A DNA stretch of 64,000 bases, taken from contig CP136898.1 of assembly GCA_034359265.1 (NCBI GenBank), positions 34,056,501-34,120,500 on the forward strand. The letters run 5' to 3'. Shown here piece by piece: positions 12,009 to 21,275 of this stretch (positions are counted from its first letter, which is position 1; every line of letters starts with the position of its first letter). The notes under the pieces are model-generated. The model was not told the DNA's origin and ran no database searches. It saw nothing but the letters and a program-made list of their open reading frames with translations. This DNA comes from Canna indica. Its lineage: Eukaryota > Streptophyta > Magnoliopsida > Zingiberales > Cannaceae. The position numbers were made by a program, and so were the translations under genes.

Positions 12009-12826
12009 CAGAGGCTCTTAATTTACAATGCGTGGGAGGTCATTTCCCGGCAGAGGTACAACTGTCAGCTGGGGCAGACACGGACACAAGCAATTGCCCG
12101 AGCTGGGGCCATAAACGTAGCGTAGACTCGGGTATACTACCCCGATTGGATTACTCCGGATATCTATGATTAACTCGTGGCGATATGGTCAACGGAGCGA
12201 TGGCCATTGTCGAGGACATGAGGCGGGGGAGTACATTGACACCCGCACTGCAGTCATCATGGTATGTATATTTATTTCAATTATGCATTATTTATTTATA
12301 ATTTATGTTTTAGGAAAAATATGAAACAAAATCCAAACTCATGTAGGAGACCTACACTTAGACGGTGACGCAGCATGGGGGCACCCCCGAGGACTTTGAC
12401 ACGGGAGCGTGGGTCGAGGCTGCATGTGGCTGGGACCACGGCTGCATCTATGGCATTGCAGATAGTGGCCATGCACGAGCCGTGCTCGGGCCACTTGGGG
12501 CACCGACCCCTCCGGCAGCCGGTGAGTGGCCCTCCACCTCTAGGACTAATGATCATAACAAGAGGATAGCAACACTAGAGGAGACGGTCGCATGTTCGAG
12601 TGAGCCGATGGCTCATCAGAGTTAGATGATGGCGGAGATGTATGCTATGTTACGCAACATCTCAGCTAATACAGGAATTGGCATGCCTTCGACATCAAAT
12701 CCATCATCATCGACCCAGTCCACGCCAGTGTACACTGAAGCACTCTAGACCCCGTCGTATGATCCCGACCTTCCTCCACCACTGCAGTGAGATCTTATTA
12801 TTTTATGACTTGACTTTATTGACTTG

Positions 12827-13690
12827 TGTAATACCCGAGGTTTCCTAATATAAAAATTATCGTGGTGCAGCCCATCGAGTCAGGAGCTAGCCGTACCGAG
12901 TCGCAAGATTGCCTCAAATAGCAGGCATGATTAATTTAAGTTATAGTCTAATGTTGGTATTGGGTGGAATAGCATGTTGGTTGACTCGAGTTGGGTTGAG
13001 TTGGGCTCGCGGTTCGAGTCGGGAATCGACCTCGGTAGGTGGAGTCGTATGAAGATGTTAAGTTATTGAATAGAGGTAAATTAGTCAAGTGATGAGGGGG
13101 AAATAAAACCCCTCAACCTAGTAGCCGTGCGGCTCAAGGAAGGAGCCGCACACAGCCGAAGGAAGGAGGGGGAGATCGGTGCCGAGCTTGCATCGACGCC
13201 GGGATCTTGGAGTTCGTCTTCTTCGATCTCGTCTTTTGATCCAATTGAGGTGAGTGGTTAGTCGATTTAGAAAGGGGGATGGGTGGCCGACCCTAAGAAT
13301 GTAGGATCGAGTTTTGCACGATGTTTTCTTGCCGATTGACAACATTTTCTCATGTTCAGATTTCGAATATGTAGTGTAGTTGTGATTTTAAATTTTATGA
13401 TCGAGATTTGTAGGATGTAAGGGCTGGCCGAATAAGGGAAAAGGGGGAAGGTCATGCCAAAATTTCCTCCAATTCCCTTGAGCGGCTTACAACCCTTGGA
13501 TCATCTACTTCTTGTTAAATATTAGATCCGTAGACCGATACATGCGAATTATTGTTGAAATTCCAGCCCCTTCCCACCTAGAAGGTTCGGATGAGCAAGT
13601 GTTACCTTGCTCAAAACTTGATTATATAATTTCTACTTGAATTATATAATTCTCTCATTAAATCTCTTGTATTGGACTATCTATTACATC
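12827..13690 (+). mobile_element. Gypsy-like LTR fragment
   Basis: Begins TGTAATACCCGAGG, close to the TGTAAGACCCG start of the solo LTR at 56546, and follows it through the GCCGTGCGGCTCAA block, the GAGTGGTTAGTCGAT block and the GGGTGGCCGACCCTA block to about 13690. The 3' two-thirds of the LTR is missing. It interrupts the 3' flank of CACTA copy 1. Confidence 0.7.
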
Positions 13691-13963
13691 TTTTAATTTC
13701 CTTAAATCATATTAATAATTAAATAATTAAATTATTCAATATTGATGAAAGTAAATTTCAAATTATTAGGCACATTTCAACCGAAGAGACCTACAATTAC
13801 CAAAAGCAAAAGGAATGAGATGTTGAAAACGACTATGAGAAAGTTGAATTTGTTAATTGGAAATAGATTTGGGAACTTGAAAGTTGAACATAAAATTTGC
13901 TGCAGACGCTTACTATGACTACCATAATAGCAAGGATCATGAAGTACAACAACTTCAAGTAAT
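13691..13963. other. AT-rich spacer
   Basis: I see no gene, terminal repeat or clear homology to the rest of the window here. Confidence 0.5.
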
Positions 13964-14036
13964 GCGGGGATGACTCAATTGGGAGAGCGTCAAAATGAAG
14001 ATATGAAGGTCACATGTTCGATCCATGTTCACCGCA
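13964..14036 (+). pseudogene. tRNA-Phe (GAA) relic
   Basis: The 73-nt unit matches a plant nuclear tRNA-Phe along its whole length: acceptor strand GCGGGGA, anticodon loop ATGAAGA with GAA at the anticodon position, intact TTCGATC T loop, and 3' strand TCACCGCA. The T stem is fully paired (ACATG/CATGT). The D stem has lost a pair (ACTC/GAGC), box A reads TGACTCAATTGG instead of TAGCTCAGTTGG, and the anticodon stem has one mismatch. Most changes are C/G to T/A transitions, as expected for methylated, unused DNA. Probably a pseudogene; no T-run terminator follows directly apart from TTATTTTT. Confidence 0.75.
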
Positions 14037-14102
14037 TTGTTATTTTTAATACCATAAGCAACTAATATATTCAAAACATCCCGGTAGAAAACAAAATGTG
14101 CA

Positions 14103-14144
14103 GCCCATCTAGCTCAGTCGTGGGTTTGAGCCCCACGGTGGGTG
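14103..14144 (+). pseudogene. tRNA-Lys-like relic lacking the anticodon arm
   Basis: GCCCATCTAGCTCAGT joins directly to CGTGGGTTTGAGCCCCACGG and TGGGTG. These are the 5' acceptor/D part and the T arm/3' acceptor of a plant tRNA-Lys (CTT type), with the D loop, anticodon arm and variable loop deleted. It cannot be a working tRNA. It lies 66 bp downstream of the tRNA-Phe relic. Confidence 0.7.
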
Positions 14145-16586
14145 TTTTAATTTTATCCACGCGTTGACTATTTTTATTCAAATGCAACATTTGGTAACTG
14201 GGATTTGAAACTAATTGATATTATTTCTTATTTATTCCATCAAAAAGTGAAATGAAATCTAAAAATCACTCTAGAAATGAAAGCAAGTTGATTAATATAA
14301 TAGGAGTAATCATATGAAACAAAAATGACATAAAACATCATCTAATTTCTTATTGATTCTAATATTATCAAACTTGTATATTTTAAGTTTTATTGAAATG
14401 AAAACAAATGAACTAAATATCTTAAAATAGAAATACTTCAAAAGTAATTTAAAAATTTTAGATATATTTTTTAATTAGTCGAGAACCAGCGCGCGTTGCA
14501 CAATTATATATGTGTATATATTATTTAAATAAATTTAAAATTTATAATAAATAAAATTATCAAAATTAATTTAAATTAAATTATAATTTTTTTAATTATT
14601 CAGTTAAAATAGTTTGTTTTAACTAATTCTATAGTGTATACTTATATTCTTTGGCCTCATAAATTTTATTTTGACATTTTATCAAAAAATTATAATAAAA
14701 TAATTAATAGTTAAGTATGTTAAAACTATATTACATGCAGTAAATTTACGTTTAAATCTTTCAATCTAATAGATTTTGTATTTACGTGAAATTATACATT
14801 TTTATAAATAATCTAATCATATGTAATATTTATAATTATGCATTTTTTATTAACACCTGTAATTATATTGTTTTATTTTTTATAATTATTTATTTATCAA
14901 TAAAAACTTTAAAATAATTAGAAAAAATATTTTTATTTAAATCTTTATATATTACAAATCTTATCCGTGAACTCTTCTCCTTATCAATTTTGGGGTGGAA
15001 TCATATCGTGTTTAAACGTGTTGTGTAAACGGTCTCGTGTTGTAGAAGGTCAGGTAAACCCGAACACGACACGTTTACTAAACTTGTCAAAATATGCAAA
15101 CCCGAACACAATCCTTTTATTCTCGAGTTGACACGACACGACACACTTAACCCGTTTAAGTAAACGTGTCTAAACGTGTACATGTGTATACACCTACACG
15201 AGACAACACGATAAACATAATTTCAATGGTGAATAAAATGAAAGCTACTAAAATTAAAATTAAACAACTGATCAGTGTCGGAATAATAACATACCATACC
15301 AAGACATACCCAACATCCATTTATAAGGATAAATACTAATATATCCTTAGAAACGGGTAAATGGGTTAAATATGTTCAATAACACGATTAAACATGTTTA
15401 GTTCAATAAGTATAATCGTATTTATATGGGTTACATGGGTTCAACCTGGATTAACATGTTTATTTAATCGTGTTAATCCGGATTGAATCCGTTTAATCAA
15501 AACACACGTTTAGCCAAACCTGAACCCGTGTAACTCCATGTCGTGTCGTGTCGGGATCATAAACTCCTAAAATTTGTCATGGGCAACATATATATGTCCT
15601 ACTAACTCATACTAACATCCCGCTCGAATATGACAGCATTTCGATCTCCAATACACGTGATAAACAAGCCATCTTAATAATCTTGACTAAGTTCACTCAT
15701 ACATAGACTATACACCCATCATTCCTCAATTCATGAGATTACGGCCCTTAAACTTGGCCACATCATTTACTGTTTAACCCCACACATAATACACACAACA
15801 ACATATAGAGGGGTCTATCAAAGAAAAATGTGGAATCGGACATGGGTTCATGGGTGGGGCATTTCACCAAACACATTGTGGGCGTGTTTAGGCCACACAT
15901 TGCCATGAACCATAGAATTTCCACCTAGGGCAGTTTGGTCCCTCTTAACCAAGCTTAGGCCCTTCCCGACCTATCATCCTACCTTTGAGGACCATAAAAC
16001 ACGGAACAAGTTTGGTAAATAGCTGATGTATATACATATATTTTTATATAATTTATATAAACTTATATATTTATATAAATTATATATATAAGCATATATA
16101 ATAAATTGTATCATAAGTTATATAAATTATTATATATATATATATATGTAAGTTACATATAAGTGTTAGGATGTGTAAAATGTGAAATTTTTTATGTAAA
16201 CAAGAGTTTTCTAAAATTTAAAATTTTATAAGTATAAGAAAATGCATTGGTGAGAGTTTTTTTTAGGCTAACCATTCCAATTGTATCTTCAATGATAGCT
16301 TGTCGTTATGTCGTCACGAAGGCGGTAATTAAGTGCTAGATCCTTTGGTAGTTAGTAGGGTACATACTATGGCATATTACCATTACTTCAGCAATAGCTC
16401 TGTCGTGAAATGCCATCAATGTATTGTCACTAATGACATTAATTTGTAGCGGTTGGAGTGTCATTTGAAGGTCCAGCATATAAGCAAAAATCACATTGGT
16501 CGTTGTAGATAAGATATCAATAACGACTGCACGAACTACACGAACCATTAGTGATGTTATTAGTCGCAACCGTCGCTGCGATCGTT
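14145..16586. other. AT-rich intergenic DNA with repeat debris
   Basis: No gene seen. 14480-14510 holds a GC-rich AGCGCGCGTTGCACAA island that resembles a decayed Helitron 3' end on the minus strand. 15000-15560 is dense in CACGACACG/CGTGTCGTG and AAACGTGT motifs in both orientations, like the ends of an old interspersed element. 16020-16150 is an (AT)n-rich tract. 16260-16586 has short inverted blocks resembling worn DNA-transposon sequence. Confidence 0.5.
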
Positions 16587-17743
16587 AACTACTAGAAATA
16601 GATTCTTTAGCAACGGCTATCAGCAACTGCCGCTCAAGCCGTTGCCGATGTGCTGTATCTACAACGGCTTTATTATAGCCGCTCGAGCCATTGCAGATAT
16701 ATAATCACATTAGCAACGACTTAGTTATGGCTACGGCATCCGTCACTCTTGAGCCGATCGTCCACTCGCGGCGTGAAAATAAAATACATATTAGCAACGG
16801 CGTTCTAACGGACAAGTGAGCCGTTGCTGATGATGTTACTTATCAGCAACGGCTTTCTAACGGACGAGTGAGTCGTTGCTGATAAGTTTATATAGGTCGA
16901 GCGATCGCGCCCGCCCCTTCCTCCTTCTTCTTCCTCTTCCTCTGTTGTCGCCGCCTCCTACCGCTGCCGACGCCATCGCTAGCTGCAGTTGTCGATGCCG
17001 CCGCCCCGTCACTACTAGAAACATGATCTTCAGCAACGGCTATCAGCAACGGCCGCTCAAGCCGTTGCTATTTGCAACGGCGTTCTTACGGCCGCCCGAG
17101 CTGTTGCAGATATCTGTATCTGCAACGGCGTTCTAACGGAAAACCGAGCCGTTGCGGATTATTTTAATTATCAGCAACGGCTTTCTGACGGAAAGGCGAG
17201 CCGTTGCTGATTTTTTAATCTTCAGCAACAGCTTACTAACGGATAAGTGAGCCGTTGCTGATGATAACTTATCAGCAACGGCTTTCTAACGGGCGAGTGA
17301 GCCGTTGCTGATAAGTTTATATAGGGCACCAGTCGCGCCCGACCCTTCTTCCTCCCGCTGCTGCCGCCGTCGCTCCTGCCGACGCTTCTCGCCGCTGCTG
17401 CCGCTACTGCCGACGCCTCTCGCCGCCGCTGCCGCTGCTGCCGATATGTTGATCGGCTGGAGTATTGGTATCAATCCGGCCGAAACCCTATTTTTAGGGT
17501 TTCGGCCGGCGGCGGTCGGCCTATGGCCGCCGCCGAACCTTCTACAGTGGCCGGACAGTGTGTCCGGCCACTGTACGCCGGCGCCGGAGGGTGGACTCCG
17601 GCGCCGGAATTTTTTATTGTTAATTATTGTTTATTGTTTTTATTGTTTTGAAATTGTTAATTAATTATTTTATAATTGTTAATTAATTGTTTGATTTGTT
17701 AGATTAATTATTAGTGTTTAGATTAATTTCGGACGCGCGCCGG

Positions 17744-17899
17744 AATCGTCCACTTCGGACGCGCGCCGAAATCGTCCAATTCGGACTCGCGCCGAAATCG
17801 TCCAATTCGGACTCGCGTCGGAATCGTCCACTTCGGACTCGCGCCGGAATCGTCCACTTCGGACGCGCGCCGAAATCGTCCAATATGGACTCGAACTGT
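17744..17899. repeat. 26-bp tandem repeat, 6 units (CACTA copy 2)
   Basis: Units of the form AATCGTCCACTTCGGACTCG plus CGCCGG or CGCCGA start at 17744, 17770, 17796, 17822, 17848 and 17874, a strict 26-bp period. Each unit contains the GTCCAATTCGGAC or GTCCACTTCGGAC near-palindrome. Both strands are open over the array only because the unit lacks stop codons; I do not read it as coding. Confidence 0.92.
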
Positions 17900-18081
17900 C
17901 TCGAAACATTTAGAAAATAATCATCCATCCGACGAGTTGATATGTTTCATGTACGCATCGACGAATCGGATATGATTTATCAAAACCTTAGATCCGTTCG
18001 GGAATTGTATGTTCGTGTAAAAGAAGTAGATGATCTTTTATACGACGTACAATTCTTGAATTGTCCCTGATTGGATAATTT

Positions 18082-18289
18082 GGGAATATAGTTATTTGTA
18101 CTGCACTTACGTTTTTATTTTAACTGTTAACTAATTATTCTAAAATTCGGCAACATCTCTCTTGTTCTCCGATACGCGCCCAGATGATATGCGTATTCGG
18201 AGAACTGTAGGGAGATGCTGTCGAAATTTAGAATAATTAGTTAACAGTTAAAATAAAAACGTAAGTGCAGTACGAATAACATAAATCCC
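18082..18289. repeat. Long hairpin just upstream of transposase start (copy 2)
   Basis: Left arm 18082-18177 and right arm 18191-18289 are near-perfect inverted copies, for example ACTGCACTTACG against CGTAAGTGCAGT and TTAACTGTTAACTAATTATT against its complement. The loop is GCCCAGATGATAT. It ends 45 bp before the ATG at 18334. The same structure in weaker form occurs at 4796-5000. Confidence 0.92.
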
Positions 18290-18333
18290 GAATGGAATAG
18301 GACAATCTCACCTAAAGACATTAACCAAAGAAA

Positions 18334-18951
18334 TTGTCATTGATTGACAGAATCATGTCGGTTGATCGAAGTTGGATGTACCGACGTCTTGATCGTGGAG
18401 CTTTAACGAATGAGTTTCGATTAGGCGTAACGTACTTCCTAAATTTCGCCTATTCGAATCAAAATTTCGTTAGCATGGGTGATCAAATCCGATGTCCGTG
18501 CCGCATTTGTTCAAATGGACGATTTTTGGATCGGGAGACTGTCACTCTGCATCTATATAGCAAAGGATTTGCACCAAGATATTTTCTATGGACTTGTCAC
18601 GGGGAGTCACGCGAAGTCGGGACGTCGAGCAATCCTGTCGTTCAGACATATGGTGAATCTTCCTCTGCTGGTGCTTCTTCATCCGGTCAATGTAATCCCT
18701 ATAGAACTATGATACTTGATAGTCTTGGGGGTCAATTCCGCCTGAATGATAATATTGATCGGCTAGATCTTCAGACATCAGTCCCACCAGATACTACAGC
18801 GGTTGATATCACAAAAGTAGGGGCTGCGGTAGAGATTGAATTACCAAATAAAGAAGCTGCAGAATTTTACGAGATGTTGAAAGCTGCCGATGAACCTTTG
18901 TATGAGAATTGTCCTAAATACACTAGGTTTTCAGCAATTGTCCTATATTAA
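18334..18951 (+). pseudogene. CACTA transposase-associated domain, truncated TNPD (copy 2)
   Basis: A 205-residue open frame. Residues 14-28 read WMYRRLDRGALTNEF, and a zinc-like cluster IRCPCRICSNGRFLDRE and APRYFLWTCHGE complete the transposase-associated domain (PF13963), which usually precedes Transposase_21. The middle is Ser-rich; the end keeps the LPNKEAAEFYEMLKAADEPL block shared with copy 1. The frame stops at 18951, where a deletion joins the TNPD exon to the intron upstream of TNPA exon 3. The N-terminal DNA/protein-interaction domain is intact but no catalytic core follows. It could act as a competitor if expressed, but that is conjecture. Confidence 0.85.
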
Positions 18952-18979
18952 TATTGGTACTGATATTATTATTTTGCAG

Positions 18980-20024
18980 GCTCGCTATACATGGGCCGAG
19001 GACCAGAGGCCCTTCATTTACGCTGCCTGGGAGGCTATTTCCCGGGCAAGGTACAACGGGCAGCTGGGGCAGGCTCGGTCCCAAGCGATGGCCCGAGCTG
19101 GGACCACTAACATCGCGGAGACTCGGGGATACGGCCCCGGTTGGATTACTCCGGATATATGGGACCAGCTCGTGGGGATATGGTCGACGGATCGATGGCA
19201 GGAGGTTTCTCGGAATGCGGCTAGAAATCGCATGTCGGGAGGAGCAGCGCGTCACACCGGCGGCTCTGTTGCATTTGCAGTGCACGCAAACCGTATGGTA
19301 AGTATATCTTTTAATTATATATTTTATTTGTTATTATGTGTACTAATTAATGTATTTGTTTTGTAAATGTAGACGACGGTGTCGGATGACGGGACTGTCC
19401 AGCGACCCTCCCCGATGGCGGTGTTCGAGCGGACTCACCGTCGAGCACATGGGACGGGGGAGTACATCGACAACCGCGCTGCATACATTATGGTAATTAT
19501 ATATTTGTTTAAATTATTCATTATATATTTATAATTTAAGTTTTATGATAAATATTAAACAAAAAATCAAACTCGAGTAGGAGACCTACAGCCAGACGGT
19601 GGTGCAGCGCGGGGGTACCCCCGAGGACTTTGACGCAGCATCGTGGGTCGAGGCCGCAGGTGGCTGGGACCATGGCCGCGTATATGGCTTCGCAGATAGT
19701 GGTCATGCGCGAGCCGTACTAGGGCCACTTGGGGCACCGACCCCTCCAGTCGTTGGTGAGCGGCCGTCCACCTCTAGATCCAGTTATGATCATAGTAATA
19801 GGATAAGGACACTAGAGGAGACGGTCGCGCGTCAGACTGAGATGATGGAGCGTCAGAGTCAGACGATGGCGAATATAGAAGCTATGCTACGCAACTTGTC
19901 AGGTCATCCCGAACCAGTCATCTCTTCGGCATCATCTAATCCATCGTCCTCGAGTCAGTCCACGCCGGTGTACACTCAAGCGCTCCAGACCCCGCCATAT
20001 AATCCAGACCATCCTCCATCTTGA
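18980..20024 (+). pseudogene. TNPA-like CACTA gene, 5'-truncated but otherwise open (copy 2)
   Basis: Three exons splice in frame: 18980-19297 (106 codons, after TTTTGCAG, before GTAAGT), 19373-19492 (40 codons) and 19581-20024, ending TGA. The product carries GWITPDIWDQLVGIWS, then RPSPMAVFERTHRRAHG, then GGTPEDFDAASWVEAAGGW and GRVYGFADSG, the order of motifs in the plant Ptta/En/Spm transposase family (PF03004). The C-terminus has a short coiled-coil-like run (RTLEETVARQTEMMERQ) and a Ser/Pro-rich tail. Exons 1 and 2 are lost in the internal deletion, so no own start codon is present. It is the best-preserved TNPA coding sequence of this family here. Confidence 0.82.
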
Positions 20025-20149
20025 TCGTGAGATTTTTTGTTTGGATATTGAACTTGTTTAACTTATTTTGTTTGGATATTGATACTTCAATTTTGCATTT
20101 GAATTGTTTTATACTATCGTGGATAATTATCAATATAAATATAATTATT

Positions 20150-20250
20150 TTGATGTATATATGTTGGTGTGTTTGTGATGTGTGAATGAATGTGTATGAG
20201 GTGTTTGTGATGTGTGAATGAATGTGTGTATGAGGGTATGGGTGTGTGAG
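20150..20250. repeat. Short TG-rich tandem repeat
   Basis: Two to three imperfect copies of GTGATGTGTGAATGAATGTG with a period of about 40 bp, in the 3' part of CACTA copy 2. The related region of copy 3 (28030-28080) has a shorter version. Confidence 0.6.
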
Positions 20251-21091
20251 TTATGTATCAGATAAATGTATCAATGTATCAATGAAAATTTGAAATTTTC
20301 AAATTTTCTGGTTGCAGGTATTCGTCATCAGCAACGGCTTTTCCACGGGCGTCCGTGGGAAAGCCGTTGCTAAAAGTGTATCGAAAGCCGTTGCTGATGA
20401 CCTACAGCAACGGCTTAGCGACGGCATTTTACTAACGGCGTTGCTACGGACTCAGCGGACGTTGCTATTAATGTTATCAGCAACGGCTCCGGGTCTGTGG
20501 CAAAACCGTTGCTGATAATAGTTTTAGCGACGGCCCGAGCGGCCGTTGCTGATAATGTTTTGAGCAACGGCCGCTCTCGGCCGTTGCTGATCCGTTGTTA
20601 AGTCATCAGCAACGCGACTTTCTGTCACGGCTCTATTGCAACGGCTCAGCCGTTGCTGATGCTCTTCAGCAATGGCTCAGCAACGGCATCAGCCGTTGCT
20701 GATGACCATTTTTCTAGTAGTGCGTCCTCGATCACTGAATCCAGTCGTCACTTGATCGAAGTATTTCTCACTGCCTTCTTCCTCTCCATTCATTGTAGAT
20801 CCGGCCGAAACCCTATATTTAGGGTTTCGGTCGGTGGTCGACGGTCGTTGGTCGGAGGCCGGATCATTGTCCAGTGTCAAGACACTGGACACTGGAAATC
20901 GATTAATTATTTATTTTTAGATTAATTGTTAGATTAGTTTTTAGGGTTTAGATTAATTTTTATATTAGTTGTTAGGGTTTAGATTAATTTGATATTTTAG
21001 ATTAATGTATAGATTAATGGTATGTTAATTAGTTAAAATAAATGCTATGTTTTATATTAATATTAATTAGTTAAAATGTTAATTAGTCTGA

Positions 21092-21169
21092 AGTCGTCCT
21101 CAATGGACTCGCACCGAAATCGTCCACTTCGGACTCGCGCCGAAATCGTCCACTATAGACTCGAACTGA
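21092..21169. repeat. 26-bp tandem repeat, 3 units (CACTA copy 3)
   Basis: Three units of the same 26-bp repeat as at 4535 and 17744, ending in CGAACTGACTTG like the other arrays. The hairpin expected after it is absent, because a deletion near 21270 joins the leader to the middle of the transposase. Confidence 0.8.
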
Positions 21170-21275
21170 CTTGAAACATTTAGAAAATAATCATCCCTCC
21201 GACGAGTTGGTACGTTTCACGTACGCATCGACGAGTCGGATATGATTTAGCAAAACCTTAGATCCGTTCAGGGGT

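Larger units (their letters stand above)
8893..12013. other. 5-bp TSD pair flanking the outer LTR
   Basis: CAAAG (8893-8897) and CAGAG (12009-12013) flank the LTR at 8898-12008 and differ by one base. The empty site in copy 2 near 19003 reads GACCAGAGGCCC, with a single CAGAG, which confirms both the insertion and the duplication length. Confidence 0.85.
8533..12790 (+). pseudogene. TNPA-like CACTA gene, copy 1, interrupted
   Basis: Second gene of the element, related to the plant Ptta/En/Spm family (PF03004) that binds subterminal repeats in better-known elements. Exon 1 is largely deleted (a remnant ends at the GGAGCGG/gtaatg donor near 8604). Exon 2 is about 8682-8802. Exon 3 starts about 8869 and is split by the LTR at 8898-12008, resuming at 12014 with GRYNCQLGQ-like sequence. 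Later exons carry the GTPEDFDTGAWVEAACGWDHG block (12380 onward) and a Ser/Thr/Pro-rich tail. Stops replace several codons seen in copy 2, for example in the tail near 12626 and 12749. Dead gene. Confidence 0.8.
1786..12826 (+). mobile_element. CACTA (En/Spm) element copy 1, decayed
   Basis: The left end CATTACTAGAAATG is one base off the CACTACTAGAAA terminus seen intact at 17010. It is followed to about 2230 by subterminal repeats of the CAACGGC/GCCGTTGC type in both orientations. Inside lie a leader with a 26-bp repeat and hairpin, a TNPD-type transposase (5046-8491) and a TNPA-like gene (8533-12790), both broken. LTRs inserted at 2326-3994 and 8898-12008. No right terminus is visible: the TNPA 3' end runs into a gypsy-like LTR fragment at 12827, so the right boundary given is only where similarity to copy 2 stops. 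Confidence 0.8.
17010..20722 (+). mobile_element. CACTA element copy 2, internally deleted, clean ends
   Basis: The 3713-bp unit runs from CACTACTAGAAACATG to TTTTTCTAGTAGTG with a 3-bp TSD CGT on both sides (17007-17009 and 20723-20725). Subterminal arrays of CAGCAACGGC/GCCGTTGCTG occupy 17030-17320 and 20325-20700. The interior keeps the leader repeat, the hairpin, the transposase-associated domain (18334-18951) and a 5'-truncated TNPA-like gene (18980-20024). The Transposase_21 core is deleted, so it must have been moved in trans. It sits inside copy 3. Confidence 0.93.

Noticed and set aside
14475..14512. Helitron 3' end on the minus strand
   Set aside because: The hairpin-like GCGCGCGTTGC island is present but the terminal CTAG is not in the right place; too weak to list as an element.
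15000..15560. hAT or other named transposon rich in CACGACACG
   Set aside because: Motifs are dense in both orientations, but no pair of termini with an 8-bp duplication could be found, so the class is left open.
16876..17136. Leu/Pro-rich open frame upstream of CACTA copy 2
   Set aside because: It crosses the boundary of the nested CACTA at 17010 and lies in noncoding leader sequence, so it is not a gene.
17704..17928. Overlapping open frames on both strands encoding Arg/Ser-rich repeat proteins
   Set aside because: They are a by-product of the 26-bp repeat, whose unit contains no stop codons in several frames. There is no start context, splice signal or family match.
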